Assembly (NCBI GenBank): GCA_000711775.1
Contig: ARYC01000128.1
Coordinates: 1-64,000 of the forward strand
Reading direction: 5' to 3'
DNA length: 64,000 bases
DNA from: Oxytricha trifallax
Lineage: Eukaryota > Ciliophora > Spirotrichea > Sporadotrichida > Oxytrichidae
Shown here: one piece after another, positions 34,473 to 47,559 of the stretch
Layout: every line of letters begins with the position of its first letter
Numbering within the stretch: position 1 is the first letter of the stretch
Position numbers and translations under genes: made by a program
The notes under the pieces: model-generated
Seen by the model: only the letters and a program-made list of their open reading frames with translations
Database searches by the model: none
Told to the model about the DNA's origin: nothing

Positions 34473-37250
34473 TCAATGTTTTTAATAATTTTATATTAAT
34501 TACAAAACAGTAGAAATGATGAAATAAGCGGAAGCTTTGTAGAGTACATCGTTATTTAGCACTTATCTTTATATATCTTCTTCACTTTCATATAATCTTT
34601 CATGGTCCAATATTTCACTCATATATTAGTCAAGTTTCTAATGATTTTGTGTAAGTATCCCGTATATGCAGAAAATTGTAAATATTACTATTTCAATGCC
34701 AGATGCTTTAATTGTGGTGTAAATGAATTTTAAGAGAGTATTTTAAGTATTGAGTTCAATTTCATAGAGGTTTTAAGGGTCTTGGTACCACTGTGTCTTT
34801 TAGATAAGTTTAAAGAACCATCCTAAAATGATGAGTTAAACAATGACTCTCAGTCTAAATCTCTAAGCTATAAGTTTTTCTGAACTTAATATTGAAATTG
34901 ATACTATAAATATTTAGGCTAACTTAAGGTAAAAGCTAGGCCCATTTGCAAAAATAACAAGAGGCAAAATATTAATCATATGAAGTGAAAACATTTCAAA
35001 TTTGATCTATCTGTTATAGTAATATTTTGAGTACTATAACTTTTCATTCAGCTCTTCGTAGTGCTTTCCTTCATTAATTATAAAGTAAAATTATCCAGTA
35101 AGATTCTTATAAATACCTTCGAAAATAAGGTAAACAAACATCATAAATGTTAGAGAGTAAAAACTGTATGTGTAAAATTCAAATAATTAAGACTTGAAAA
35201 GCTTGGTCTAATCGCCATTCCAAAGTCTCACCATTAAAACTAAACTTGCAATAGATTTAAACCTAAAGATATGTAGAAACATTGACTTGTTTGTGAGATA
35301 GATGATATATTTGCTTTGGAACAGAAACTCTTAACTTATGATCAGGAAAATTGTAGGTAAAATTGTGTAAATTAAATAGCCATAATTATCCACTTTTTCG
35401 TTTACATCGTTTTAGTTAAAGTATTGTCCAAAGTTTTTCCATTCAAAAGTTAGAATTAATATCGAGAGTGAAATTTAACAGATTTAAACTTTTGACAACT
35501 TATTAATTTTGCTGAGCTAATAGAAATGTATTGTAATTATTAGTAACAAAATAGCGTATAGGATTGAGGCTTGAATATCCTCAGTGAAAGTATGAATTAA
35601 AACTAGTAAATTTAAAGTAATCAAAAGGTAAGCATCAAATTTTTGAAGTTTCTAGATACTATTTTTTACAATATCTCCCTTGAATAGTTGATAGAAAGCT
35701 ATAAGCCCTGTAATTGTTAGTGAAAAAGTTAAGAAAGTTAGAAAAACTTTTAGACTAACTGATAACCAAATAATAATGTAGCTACTAGAGATTATTATAG
35801 TAATTGCGCCTAATAAATATTGAAGAGCAAATAATTAGAAAAATGACATAAATAAATGTGTCTCAAAGAGTTTACTATCTTTTAATTTTGTTCATCTTCG
35901 TTCTCAATAATGAATAATTTAGATTTAATCAATAAAACTATTCCAAATCCAAGCACAATTAGACTCATTACAATGTGTAGAAGTAATTATTAAATATTAG
36001 TCTCTGTTTAATATTAAGTCAATAAACTTACTAATAATTAATGCAAGGTTTAATAAAAATCTGTAAAATTTTCCAATTATAAGTCAGTTATATTTTCTTT
36101 AGATTTAATGTTTCTTAGAAAAATTTCGTTAAATTGCTCAAACATTGCTTTATATTAAGCATCTATAAAGGTTTAACTTTTCATCAAATTTTTATTGTAA
36201 AAAAATTGTTAGTTAATTTGCATATCGAAATGAGACTTTGAATTATGAACAGACTTAAGCATTTGTAATGCCAACAGCACTTTATTTTAACTCTTGCTGA
36301 ACAAATATTGTAATTCTTTGTGAATTTAGCCTAGATTGTTAAAGTTCAATCCGGCTCCCATTACATTGGAGATTAATGAAGCTACATCTGCAATATCAAT
36401 ACTATAGTTTTTAGTCAAATTAAGCTTGTGATTAAATAATGTGAAGTTCTAACTAGCCTATTACAAAATCATAATGTAATTGGTATTTCCATCACTTAAA
36501 TTAATCAATTCTTGAAGTAAATTCAGAATCTTACTCTAAGTTTTAACTTATCTTAAATCAAGAATAATTAGGCCTTTCATTTCAGGGTTTTGAATATTTT
36601 CGATGCAAACATTAATTAAATTTTCATCACTTGTCCCTACAAACTACTTCTTATAAATGAAATCATTAGCCATACTATAGCTATTCCAAAATTCTGAATC
36701 TCTTCCAATCAAGTTAGAATGTGATTGATTTCTGTGAATCTAAAATAATAAACTATCTCTTTTCCTCTATGTGTCAGATATTAATTAGGTGTAAATTGAA
36801 GAGCTTTAAGATAGATGAGTGTAAGAACCGGTGAATAAAGTATTCAGATAATCTATGTCGTTTGATAATTTGTGCTAGGAAGTTACTTTAATTTACTAGG
36901 ACTTGGAGTAAAATCCTGTATTGGTAATATTTTCTAATTTGATGGTAGATCCTTGGCTCATGTCAAAATTTAAATCTGTTTAATCTGGTACAAGAACAAG
37001 ATAAAATTTCTCAGTGTAATCAAAAGCAAGTGAGCTTGCTACATTATCTGGTAGAATGCCTTAAAACTGTGGAAAAAACAAATTAATTAATTAAAAAATA
37101 GTGATCTAGTATTTCTTTCAATTGGTTCTTGTCCCAGCAGTTTAAAATGATTGAAGAGGTAGATATTCTAAATTACAGTAAGCGCGCCTATTATCAATAT
37201 TACTGGAATAGAAAATGTTTTTGATAATTTCAATTTAAAATCAAGCTGTC
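34473..37250 (-). CDS. Multi-pass membrane protein with large extracellular region (5' end missing)
   Basis: No start codon lies in the first piece, which opens after a TGA with KLKLSKTFSIPVILIIGAL (a transmembrane segment). An AT-rich insert at about 37080-37125 ends in CACAG. The next part is about 370 residues of soluble, probably extracellular sequence (GILPDNVASSLAFDYTEKF..GTSDENLINVCIENIQ). About ten hydrophobic helices follow (LGFGIVLLI, YLLGAITIIIS, FLTFLTFSLTITGLIAF, AYLLITLNLLVLIH, YAILLLIITI and others). A short tail SEILDHERLYESEEDIQ precedes TGA at 34473-34475. A missing A in a four-A run near 35885 breaks the frame (EDEQN to KLKDSKLFETH). A possible signal-like start MKNLIIAAVLL lies at about 37582 on this strand. 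Not recognised; receptor-like topology. Confidence 0.5.
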
Positions 37251-37930
37251 ATTAAATAAGCTATGTTAATGTTAAAATAAAATTATTAATTTTCTTTGGT
37301 AATTCTAGTTTTATTATACTTAGAGGTAAAATAGTTAGAAATATATTGTAATTATTAATGCTTGTTGCAAGATGATAACCTATTCCTATATATGTTCAAG
37401 AAGAATTGCTTAGTTTTTATTTTTATTTTATAGTAAATCAAATATGTAGTTTCTATATTCATTAAATTAAGGCGCTATAATATGACCATAATTAATTATA
37501 ATAATTAATGCATTTATAATTTATTTCTAAATAATTTTCATTCCTTCAATAATACTGCTGCTATAATTAAGTTCTTCATTTTTAAATATTAAAAATTATA
37601 TAATTTATCAATGTATTTTTACAAACAAATTTAAATTACTGTTGTCTGAAAAAATTATAAAAATATTTAGATTAGTCCTAAAAATGGGAATAAATTGACT
37701 AAAATCAGGAAGGTAGATATAACAATAATTAACTCATCAAAAGTTTTTAGTTTAATTAATCGTAATACAATTCAAATTTGATAAACTCATTATATCATTT
37801 TTTATCATCAAATGTAATTAAGAATGAAATCTATATTTTATGGTTTTGCCCTTAATTTAATATGATCTCGTTTTCTAATTTTTTATGAGAAGAAAACAAA
37901 TAAAGGATAAGAATTTTTGAAGTTAAATTT
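37251..37930. other. AT-rich divergent spacer
   Basis: Lies between the minus-strand membrane protein and the plus-strand coiled-coil gene, so it should contain both promoters. The only coding-like item is the short MKNLIIAAVLLKE frame on the minus strand near 37582-37543, possibly a first MDS. Confidence 0.45.
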
Positions 37931-37941
37931 AAATTTCAAAA

Positions 37942-40900
37942 ATGATGCAAGCGAATACCTTCTAAAATGATTCTTAAATTTAGTTAAGAACCCCTTTCGA
38001 CTCTTCTTAAACTTCTTCAAGTTCCTAAAATCAAAGAAAAGATAATCTTCCGAACGTGAATATCAAGCTGCCACCTTAAAGCTCATCTACCTAGTAAAAT
38101 GGCCCTGTCCACATGCCAAAAATAAAGTTCAATATTAATGGAATGAATGCTGAGCTGCCTGCCGCTCTTTCTTAGAGAAGAAATTCAGCTCTTCAGTCCT
38201 TATTCAACACCACTTCCTCTCTTGGGTCTGCTCTAAACTCAGCCAGAGGTAATGGAGGCGGTTCTTCACAAAGAAACTATATGAATTCAACTTAGGGGTT
38301 AGCAGAACAACTTTCTACATAGGTGAACTTAGAAAGCACTTAAGAATTGAAAGCTTTCGCCACTGTAGACCTTGTAAAAATTAACAAAGAAAGATCATAC
38401 CAGCTCAAAATGGCTCTTGAAGATAATTTAAAAGAGAAAGATACAGAAATTTAATAAATTTAGAGCAATTACAGGTAACAGAAGGAGGAGTATGAGAAGT
38501 TGAGCAAGAGGTACTCTGAAAAAAGTGGAGAGTTAGAACATGAAATTAACAAGCAAAAGTAACACATTATCAATCTTAAAGAGTAGCTTCGACAGATTGA
38601 GGCTGAGCACAAAAACTAAATTGAAGAGTATTCATAATTTGACTCTGAAATTAACTCAGTCATTTCAAACTGTCAGGAATAAATAACTAAGCACCAAAAA
38701 TTGATATCAGAAAATGAAAATGAATTATAAGTGCTTAAAATGTAAAAGAAAGGTCTTCTAATGAGTATAGAAATGCAGAAAAAAGTTAAAACTTAAGAAC
38801 TTGATATGAAAGTCAACCCTCTTAAGGATGAAAGAGAGAAAATTCAAATGCATTTAGACATGCTTGATGAAAATTTAAGAATGCTTTTGCAAGTTAAAAA
38901 CTAAAATGAGAATGAACGCATGATGATTTAGGAAGACCTAATGGTCTCAGAGAGCATAAAAATCGATCAAGTTTTTCAAAGAGAAGAACTTGAAGGCTAC
39001 CTAGAAAAGCTAAAAAGCAATAATGAAGAATTAAACTTCATTACAAGCTAGCATAGGGATATCAACTGGGAACAAAATGGTATGCAAGAAATCATTGATA
39101 GCCTTGTTTTGGATAAACAGAAAAATCTCCTGTTAGATCTCATTAGAGAACTTCAGCAATATATTCTAGGAATGAGCTCTGGAACCACTGATAACAGTGT
39201 CTTATAGTCGGATGAGTTAGAGGAGCTGGAATATCTTATTGAAAAGAGAAAAATTGATCTCCATCAAGCTGTAGAAGTAATTGTAGAATTCGCGCAAAGA
39301 AAGTTAAATTTAAACATTGGAAGTGAATCGTTGATTTAAAAGCTCAGTTAGATCACAGAAACAATAGACATCCAAAATATAAAGGACAGCTTGACTTAGC
39401 TTCAAGAAATAGAATAGTAAATGAAAGTTATTGATTGCAAAATTAAAGTCGTCTATAATAGATGCCAAAACGAATTAAGACCTAGATTTAAGGCTTTTAT
39501 TGTTATTTGTTTTTTAGCTTTATCAATGAGTTAGGAGTAGTTTGATTCTGAGATTGGTCAGGCTTAAGGAACTATTCATGAACTAGAAGAATATATCATT
39601 GAACTTGACAAAGAGATTCAAAATATCTAATCAAACTTTGAGGAGACTTACCAACCAAATGATTAAGAATATGAAGAGATTGAAAGTAAGCTTAATTCAA
39701 TCTAGGTACAAATTTAAGATCATGAATACAACATCGATAACTACAAAGCTGAACTTTAGAAAAATGAAATATAAAAAATAGATGCAATCAACTCAAAATC
39801 TCTAAGAGATACTGACTTTGATTAATATAAGCAACATTACAGCTAAATAAGCTCTCAACTGAAAGAACAATTGAAGAGAGAAAAGTTGCTGTAAAGTGAG
39901 GGAATCAGCAATCCAATAATAGAAGAGCTTTCTATATTAGTAGCTTAGATTAAATGTGATAAAGAAAGTGCAAGTAAGAGGCTAAGTTACGTTGAGAGTA
40001 AATTAAGAAATGCGCAAGATTCAGTTCAGCATGCATAGTCAGTCCTTGATAATCATATATTGTAGGCTCAATAAGAACAGCTTAATTAAAAAGTACAAAC
40101 AAACAATGGTAGTAATTTCAATATGAAGAGACATTCTGCTTTTCCATCATCCAGTAATAATTAATTGAGTTATGGTCCTACTTAAACTTCAAGAATGACA
40201 AATATATAACAAAAAGGGTAGACTCTATAGCATGGTTAGGTTCTTAGTCCTTCAAAAGAGGACAGTAGAATAGAAAAGTCGAGAAATATGTCCTTAAAAA
40301 AGGAACCAATAAACTACACTTAAGTATATAATGAATAAGATAGCATGCATTCACATTTTATTGATTAGAATCAGAGCTAAATGCTGACTGAAATGAAAAA
40401 GGTCAACAATCGAAGCTTATCAAGTGCTTAGAAATAGCCATAATCCTCCAATACACATTAAGTTCTAAATAATTAGAGATCTTCAAATGATATGGTCAGA
40501 TATTATGAATCGTCGTCAAATCATTCGTCTCTAAATTCAGAACTTAGTAATCACTTAAATTAATTTATCAGTAATAAGCCAATCAACTAGAGAAATATTC
40601 CTATTCAAAATTTGATCACACCAAGGGATCCATTGTAAGAATTGTAGAATCTTAAACAAAATAATAACAACTTTATATACGAGACTCATTAATAAATGTC
40701 TGCAATTTCAAATGACTCAATTATTATTTACATAATTTGTAGGAATTATTTGTTAATCATACATTTAAAAATCTTATTAGAAATTTAAGTGATTTTAACA
40801 ATAATAACAGCACATCTAAATTTGACAGGAAAATGAGCATTTACAATGAATCTGTGAGCAATTTCCAAGATACTTAAACAAGTGCATATCAATAAAATAG

Positions 40901-41945
40901 AAATCAGTAAAGGGCTCCTTTGAGATAGCATAACTCTTCCAGTTCTATAGAGGGCAGTAAAATTTAACAATCGAATACAAAAAATGTAATTATACCTCTA
41001 TATTCGTAGTTCAAGGAGAATATTACACCTAACAATAACATTTCAATCTTAACAGCTAATGATAGCAGTTTCAATATGAGAAAGTTAAGTCAAGCTTCAA
41101 ATATCTCTTAGATAAGCAATTAAAGTATTTTAAATACGATTTAAACGATAAGCTAAACAGGCAATAGACCACCGGCTGTACCTCAATCAAAGATGTATAC
41201 TACTTCAGGAATGAATAGTAATTAGCATGAAGATACCACTCCAATCTAAAGTCATCATAAAACTAGAACTGCATCAATGAGAATGAATACAAGCTCAAAG
41301 CACAATTCAAATCTGAGTAACAGTAATATTTCCTATGTTTAATCAGGTCCTAACACTAGAAACAGTAGCAAAGATAGCTTCATCTCTCAGCCTAATAAAA
41401 CTGTGTAAACTAAGATTAAACTACAAGTCAATGTAAAAAATACAGGAAGGCCTATACAAGCAGGCTTCGTGGACTTTAGCAAGTGTTAATAGAGCAGCAA
41501 AGATTCTTAATTCTTCGAAAGCATTAAAAACTTGATTGAAGGTGCTTAGTTTTTAGTTGCTTAGGATAATTAATATGTTCTCAAGTAATTTTACTTAGAC
41601 TTCTCACTGATGAGAATTTTTATGGTCAACTTTAATGGAGACAAAGAAATCATAATGATTGAAAACATCATTAAGCCAGAAATGCCATAGTCTACTTTGG
41701 ATTAAATCAGATAGGAGAAAAATTCTTCGCCTAGTTAGAGTTCAAATAGCAGCTTTACAAACCAGAGTGGTAAGAGATACGAGTTCAATCTAATTGTTAA
41801 CATTGGAGGGTAGCTTGAAAGATTGCAAATACTAGCTATGTCTTATGAAGAATTGAGATAATGGATAGTAGGGATAAATGCTTTATTGCAAAATAGAAGA
41901 GAGTTGATGAGGTTATCCTCAAATATAATTAGTATTAGCAATTGA
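37942..41945 (+). CDS. Long coiled-coil protein with C-terminal PH-like domain
   Basis: ATG at 37942 (MMQANTFQNDSQ). It begins with a Ser/Gln-rich head containing KIKFNINGMNAELPAALSQR. A coiled coil follows from about residue 130 to 720 (for example LKEQLRQIEAEHKNQIEEYS and LDMLDENLRMLLQVKN), then about 450 residues of Ser/Asn/Gln-rich linker. The C-terminus is an all-beta plus final-helix pattern suggestive of a PH fold (QFYLDFSLMRIFMVNFNGDK; ERLQILAMSYEELRQWIVGI). The architecture is IFT74-like in the head and coil, but the length (about 1330 aa) and PH-like end are not, so I do not name it. The frame must shift by one near 40720 (either a 1-nt indel or a tiny IES); after it the protein continues LHNLQELFVNHTFKNLIRN. 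Confidence 0.65.
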
Positions 41946-42037
41946 GTTTAAATAAAATATATTGATAGCGTCTTTAAGTTAATTATTTTAAAATATTTAA
42001 TCTGAAAAATAATATAAACCAAACTCTTAATGATATG

Positions 42038-43925
42038 TCATAAGAACCTTATTGTACTTTAATTGTGAGGATTTAATATTGTTGGTAATTAACTTATTCC
42101 ATGTCCAAATGTTTTTCCTATAGGTGGAGGAGGTAGATGTAATTTATGCTTAACTGAATCTATAAAATGCCTCTCTTTCTTTCTTGTTGAAAGCTGTAAT
42201 TAACTGTTTGACTTTTTTAATTCCATAGGTTTTGGCTTCTTTTCAATTCTTTTAGGCATCTTATTTGTATCACTTGGGTTTTATCCCCAAGTGTCATTTG
42301 TAATAATCTCATTATTTTTGTTCCTAAGTTTTTCTAAAAGGTCGCTAGACTAATCCATCACTTTTCTTTAAGTTAATAAGGGAGGTAAGTTCCTTGCACT
42401 TTAATTATTTGAGAACTCTAAATTTTTATTTAAAATTTAATGTCTGGCAGAAATAAGGGCGCTTTATCCAGGTTTAAAGTCAAAAAGTTAAGTTGTAGCA
42501 AATGAAACTACTTTTCTTGATTTAGGTTACTTCAAAGTGTCAATATAGGAGCTATACTCTAAAGCATTTTACTCGAAGTTTTGATTATTTTTGTTACGGT
42601 CAACTAAGATTAAGTTTTCAAAACCATCTTTTTTTCTTATAACTCTATCTTGAGAAAATCTACCACTTATCAAAGAAGATTAACTTTAAAAGATCTATCC
42701 AGGATTTTAAGTAAGATCTAGTTTAGATTGCGTAAGTCTCAGAGTTTGAGCCATTTAGCTTTGATTAAGACTCTCAAGGTTCAAAGTTGGGACTTGCATT
42801 TGAACTTACTTTAATTTAAAGTCAAAGGGAGTTTTTCCCATTTCTTTTGTCTAGTCTAAATCAAGTGTCTGTTATTCTTCAATTTTCATGGAAGAGTTAT
42901 TCCTTCCTATTTTGCTTTGCTTTTAAGATTCAAGCATCTCTGATTGCAAAATGACATAGTCTTTTTAGATTTTGTATTCATCAAGAGACATCTGTCCTAG
43001 ATCTCTTTTACTTAAGTTCATTGAACCATATTTAAACTTTCCACCTTCTCCGACTTTAATTCCTTCAGAAGGTTCTGTCTCATTAAAGACTGAACCCATA
43101 GGTATCACTTCATTTTTAATCTAAGGAGCTTCTATTTGAGAGAGCAATTAAACTTTTTCAATTTTTTGAACACGCTTTTTCTGGACATTAGACTCGTCTA
43201 GGTTCGTTCTTTATGTTTGATTATATTCAGAGAGTTAGCTGTCTGCTGTCCCTCTTACTACTGATTGTTTTTGGGACTTAATTTTGTAGGGTGGATTAAG
43301 CAAGGGATTTGGCAAAACATCTGCTCGAAAATTCTTGATAAAAATCACGTCTCCCTTTGAATCATAGGTAATCAGCCGTTTTTTCATGTTCTTTTCATCT
43401 TTAGAATTTCCTTTTTCATCAAGTTCACGCAATCTTTATAAAAAGAAGTATAATGGATAGTTTTATAATTTAATCTCTATTCTAATGCTTCTTATTTATG
43501 TCTCTCTTCTTCCTTAAGTTTTTCTTCCTTTTCTTTCTTTTTTCTATAATTTGTCACTAATCTGTCGTCATCTAGCCCTCTTGTATTAAGCAATGGTTTT
43601 GGCAGTATATCGTCTCCTTTGTCCTAAATATATAAATAAATTTCATTTATACTTTACAACTAGATGTTTCATGTTTTTTTATTAGAGCTTCATATTCATG
43701 GAATAAATGGAGCTGGGACCCTTATATGTGAATGCGTGTTTTAAATTATCATTACCAAATGGAGTTGTTTCTTTTTAATTGTATTCTAAACTAATCATAA
43801 ATAAAAGAAGAGAGCCATACTTGAAATAATTGTGGTTTTCTTAACTTTCAGGTGAAACGTTGCATAAACATCTAGCTCTGAAGCTGGAGGCTCTTCACAA
43901 TCTAAATTTTCAAAGTTATTTAAGG
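42038..43925 (-). CDS. Basic low-complexity protein, possibly cilia/cytoskeleton-related (5' end missing)
   Basis: Enters at about 43925 with CEEPPASELDVYATFHLKVK and no start codon, so an upstream MDS is missing. A short GTATGG..TTAG intron (about 43785) and others near 43630 and 43440 interrupt it. Recognisable text: GDDILPKPLLNTRGLDDDRL, KKKEKEEKLKEEERH, then KKRLITYDSKGDVIFIKNFR with ADVLPNPLLNPPYKI, then a Gln/Ser-rich region. It ends KERHFIDSVKHKLHLPPPPI and GKTFGHGIS before TGA at 42038-42040. No enzyme motif; not recognised. Convergent with the coiled-coil gene, with a 92-bp gap. Confidence 0.5.
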
Positions 43926-44180
43926 AATATATTATCTTTAGTATATTTTATAAAATTAAATTAAAAAACTTGGGAATTAAAATCTGGGAAAAAAAGAAGA
44001 GTTGTCTTTAATTATTTAATTAATTAGTAATTACTGATATTGATAAAAGTAAAATTTGCTTAATCTTCAATGAGTGAAAAAAATATATACAATATATTTA
44101 TTAAAAAATCTTTATTTGAATAAGCTGCTTATTAAAAATAACATTAAAAAGACAAATAAACAAAAGTTCAAAAGAATTTC
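43926..44180. other. AT-rich spacer
   Basis: No coding signal seen. It might contain the missing first MDS of the 42-43.9 kb gene, but nothing specific is visible. Confidence 0.4.
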
Positions 44181-44420
44181 TTAATTAATTAAGATTAATG
44201 AATAATCTGGTTTTCATAATCATGTTGAAACAGTTAAGTTTTTCTCATAATTTCTGAAATCGCATTCTGAATAACAAATTCCTCTGCATATTTATCAGCT
44301 TACTAAAATATATCCTTTATCTCAATTTGTGAGTAGGTTCAAGCCAAAATTTTATCAACTGCCTATGTAGCCACAGCCATTGTTTATGAATTAGAATCGA
44401 TTAGGTTTTGCATTATATGG
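44180..44420 (-). CDS. Possible small gene or MDS, frame broken once
   Basis: The minus strand reads MQNLIDSNSQTMAVATQAVD, then KIL, a TGA, and continues in the same frame TYSQIEIKDIFQQADKYAEE and FVIQNAISEIMRKTQLFQHD. Composition on both sides of the TGA is protein-like. The stop could mark an unseen small IES, a real stop, or decay. No family recognised. Confidence 0.3.
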
Positions 44421-44920
44421 AAATTTAAGGAAATCGCTGATGATCTAAATATAGTAAAATATTATTAAGAGTTAAGTAAATAATTAGAAAATGATTTTTT
44501 TTAAACAAAATAAAATGGAGTATTTATAATTCTATGTATTTATAAACCTACTGTTAGTGCTGTAGAAAATCTTCCATTTTTATATTGAAATAGCAAATTA
44601 ATTTATTTCTTAATTCTTAAATCTAAAATGAATAGAATTATTTAATAAAAGAAGATTGTAGTATGTATTTAAAAAAAAAGAGATTAGCGCAGATAATTAT
44701 AATTATATATCCAAATGATTAGTTGTACAAAGATATTTCCTTTTTAGAGTGATTCGTGAAAATATGTATTAACTTGTTTGAAAGAATAGTATAAACAAAT
44801 GGGTAAATATTAAGTTAATTTTGTTAGATATTAATTTTAAGGTTATTTACTTGTGAATATGCACCTTTATTTAGTCATTCCATATTTTTACACCCTTTTA
44901 ATGTTTAAGATATGATTAAC
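44421..44920. other. AT-rich spacer
   Basis: Nothing coding or repetitive that I can support, apart from A/T runs. Confidence 0.5.
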
Positions 44921-44970
44921 TGGTAAGTTAGATTACTATCTTGAATTGAAGATATAATTCAACATGTTTT

Positions 44971-47544
44971 TCATAGGGAGCTTGCATTTTCAGCAGCAGG
45001 TGTAACACTCCAGACTTGAACTGAGTCAATTTAGAGGGCTGATGCCTCACCTTTCCAGGTTTGTTACCAAGCACCTCTGGCGTTCCAGAACTCGTTGACG
45101 GAGTGTGGAGAAGTGTTTGACCAAGGTTTACCTCCCATAAAATTAACTCATATAAATATTGAGTAATCATTAGAAAATTAACTAAGAAACTCTAATTAAT
45201 GTTGTTATGTGTTTACCATCTGGGAAGTAGTTAGCAGTTCCACCGACAGCAAGGTTCATGATTAAATAGAATTCTTGGGGCGGCGAAGTTTCCAGCCCTT
45301 GTGAAGTTTCCCACCCCCACAGAAGTTTCTTGACCTCTTCGGTAGTTTCCTGCCCACAACATTAAAATTAATATAAATTGGCAATAAAAAATATTAGAAA
45401 TATATAAATCACAATTTCAATAACCCTATATTAAAAAAATTTAAATAATATAATTTTCAAGGTTAATATTTATTTTTTGTATAATTATACTAAAAAAAAT
45501 GCTAAACTAATTGTTTTTTATTAATAATTGATGTGATTTTCATTAATATTGAATTCTTTATTTAGGTAGAAATGATATTGGATGCTAGGTTATGAATAAT
45601 TAGATCATAATTGATGATAAAGATTTTGAGAAGTTAATAAAACTTATATATTTTATGTATGGGGGCAGGAAACTTCTTAAAAGGGCAGGGAACTTCCGAA
45701 TGAAAAATGAAAATTCCCTCCTTGAGTGCACATAAAATTTTGGGGCAGGAAACTCCCCCACCCCATAAATTCTCTGTTGAATGGTGCAGCGTTGTTTTCT
45801 CCAACCCATGGGTTGTCAAAAGTATTGGGGAATTGACCTCTGTCCCAGAAAGATTGCTTGGTAAAGTCTACTTCAAGAACTTTGTTCTCTGGCTTATCGA
45901 AATAAGTATAACATTAAATATTAATGAAAAGTAAACAATTTAGAGAGTTTTTAATTATATGTATTTAATACATTTAGACGATTTTATTATATAACTAGGA
46001 ATAGAAAGTTCCTGTGTAATAAATTAGTTTCATAATATTTGATTGTTTTAATAAAAATAAATGAATGAACTAATTAAGACTAATCGATTTACTAAATAAC
46101 AAATTATTATCAGAATATGTTATCAAATAAATATAGTTAATTTAAATTAAACTGTATATTGCCTCTAGTTATTGTTTGAGTTATTATATTTATTTTCTTA
46201 TTTTATTGCTATTTAATTAATATAAAGATTGAACTTTTTATTTAAAATATATAGAGACCACTCTCATCCCAGTAGAGACCATAAACGTGGAAGTCATCAT
46301 TTAGTGAAGCAGTGTGCTTAAAGTCCTTGTGAGTATGAATTATTTTATTCAATTAAACGGAAGCAAATATTTAAATATGAGTAAGGGAGAATTTGTTTTG
46401 GTCCCAGTTGGGTCCCCAATGAAGGGTTGAGCCAAAGCTGTCGTGACCACCGATGGGGTAGCTTGGATCATTACCTCTTGACTCCATGATGTCGATCTCT
46501 CCAGATGCTGGCCAGGTACCATACTCGTTGTAGGTTGGGAGCATCCAAATTGCTGGCCATAGCCAATCACCTCTTGGTAATTTTGCTTTAACCTCGACTC
46601 TACCATACTTGGTTGAGAAGCTGTTAACAGATCTAATTCTAGCAGATCTGATTTAAATCCTCTAATTAAGATGTTTTAGGGATTTGATTTTTAGTTTAAA
46701 TTTGGAATCTTACTGGGGTATAGAAGAGAAATTATACGAACTTGAAAAATGAGAAATAGAAATTTGCGAAATTTAGGTCTATTTTTATGATGAGAAAAAT
46801 TTAGATTTACAATTTAAGCTCTATAAGCACTTTTTTAGATGTATTATTATTTTTATTCGAGTAAAAATGTGGAATGCTAGGCTTGCTTTGGCATTTTTTA
46901 TGAGAAATAAATAATAAAAATAAGATGATATATGTTGAAATTTAATTAAAATAGGTTGGAAAATAATAGTGAAATCTCAAACATATCCTAGATAATTCAT
47001 AAATATGACTTTCTTTAACCTCTTTAAAAATTAAAAAAAAAGACTTATTTTTATAACAAAGATAAGCAACTAAAGATTATTCGACTTGAGTCCACTATTG
47101 CCTTAAATTTGATTTTTCCCTGCTAACCTCATTAAGAATTGTACAAATCAAATCCTTCCAACATTAATTGAGAGGTTTGATTGGGTTGTTCACGTTACCT
47201 GATCCAGCAGCATTTCTTTCGCAACCATAGAAAGCATTGCTTGTGCAAGCATCAGCTGGTGAACCTCCCCAGATATTGATGTCAGCTGTTTAGAGACCAA
47301 CTGTTCCAATTGCGTCCTCAGTCATTGATGGCTTAATGTACAAGACTCCATCTTTAACATAGCTGTTTGTTCTATTGTTGACGTACCACTCGAATTCCCA
47401 GTTGCCACCACCACCGAGAGTGAGCTCGTGTTACCAAGTTTTGAAGTTCAAGGTATCGAATTTATCCTCGAAGATGAGGGTCTCTGCTGCTGAAGTCACA
47501 GCGGCGAATGCAACTACTGACAAGACAAAAAGATTAGATTTCAT
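44971..47544 (-). CDS. Secreted GH16 beta-glucanase (laminarinase-like), six MDSs
   Basis: Hydrolyses beta-1,3 (or 1,3-1,4) glucans. After removing five IESs (1503 bp) it is 1071 nt, 356 aa plus TGA. MKSNLFVLSVVAFAAVTSAA is a signal peptide. GH16 landmarks in order: LIFEDKFDTLNFKTW, SARIRSVNSFSTKYGRVEVK, GDWLWPAIWMLP, the catalytic GEIDIMES (E-x-D-x-x-E, about 46485-46505), HVYGLYWDESGLY, EVDFTKQSFWDRGQFP, NREFYLIMNLAVGGTANYFP, and VNEFWNARGAWQQTW with SVQVW at the end. Codon use is GC-richer than its IESs. Order and orientation of MDSs match the protein, so it is unscrambled. Likely used for feeding on algae, fungi or bacteria. Confidence 0.95.
45133..45217. other. IES 5 of GH16 gene, 85 bp, pointer GTTTACC
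   Basis: GTTTACC at 45126-45132 and 45211-45217. Removal joins NYFPDG to KPWSNTSPHSVNEFW in frame. Confidence 0.92.
45275..45772. other. IES 4 of GH16 gene, 498 bp, pointer AATTC, with inverted motif arrays
   Basis: AATTC at 45270-45274 and 45768-45772. Removal joins APFNREF to YLIMNLAVGG. Unlike the other IESs, its two ends are GC-rich. The left end carries about four tandem variants of GAAGTTTCCTGCCC (45285-45356). The right end carries about three copies in the opposite orientation (45661-45765). The AT-rich middle separates them, so the IES has transposon-like inverted ends. Confidence 0.9.
45911..46253. other. IES 3 of GH16 gene, 343 bp, pointer TATA
   Basis: TATA at 45907-45910 and 46250-46253. 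Removal joins YWDESGLY to TYFDKPENKVLEVDF. Confidence 0.85.
46336..46383. other. IES 2 of GH16 gene, 48 bp, pointer TGAGTA
   Basis: TGAGTA at 46330-46335 and 46378-46383. Removal joins WDQNKFSLT to HKDFKHTASLNDDFH. Confidence 0.9.
46654..47182. other. IES 1 of GH16 gene, 529 bp, pointer TGATT
   Basis: TGATT at 46649-46653 and 47178-47182. Removal joins GSGNVNNPI to RSARIRSVNSFS, the usual NPI-x-SAR block of GH16. Confidence 0.92.
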
Positions 47545-47559
47545 ATATAATATTGCTGA

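Noticed and set aside
37942..41945. Naming the coiled-coil gene IFT74
   Set aside because: The head and coil have an IFT74-like feel, but the protein is about twice as long and ends in a PH-like domain, which IFT74 lacks. Without a profile search the name is not justified.
44928..45170. Minus-strand ORF of 80 aa (MITQYLYELILWEVN)
   Set aside because: It overlaps the last GH16 MDS in another frame; the GH16 frame gives the family's conserved C-terminus and a proper TGA.
46349..46606. Minus-strand ORF of 85 aa within the GH16 gene
   Set aside because: It is in the wrong frame; the correct frame encodes the catalytic GEIDIMES block.
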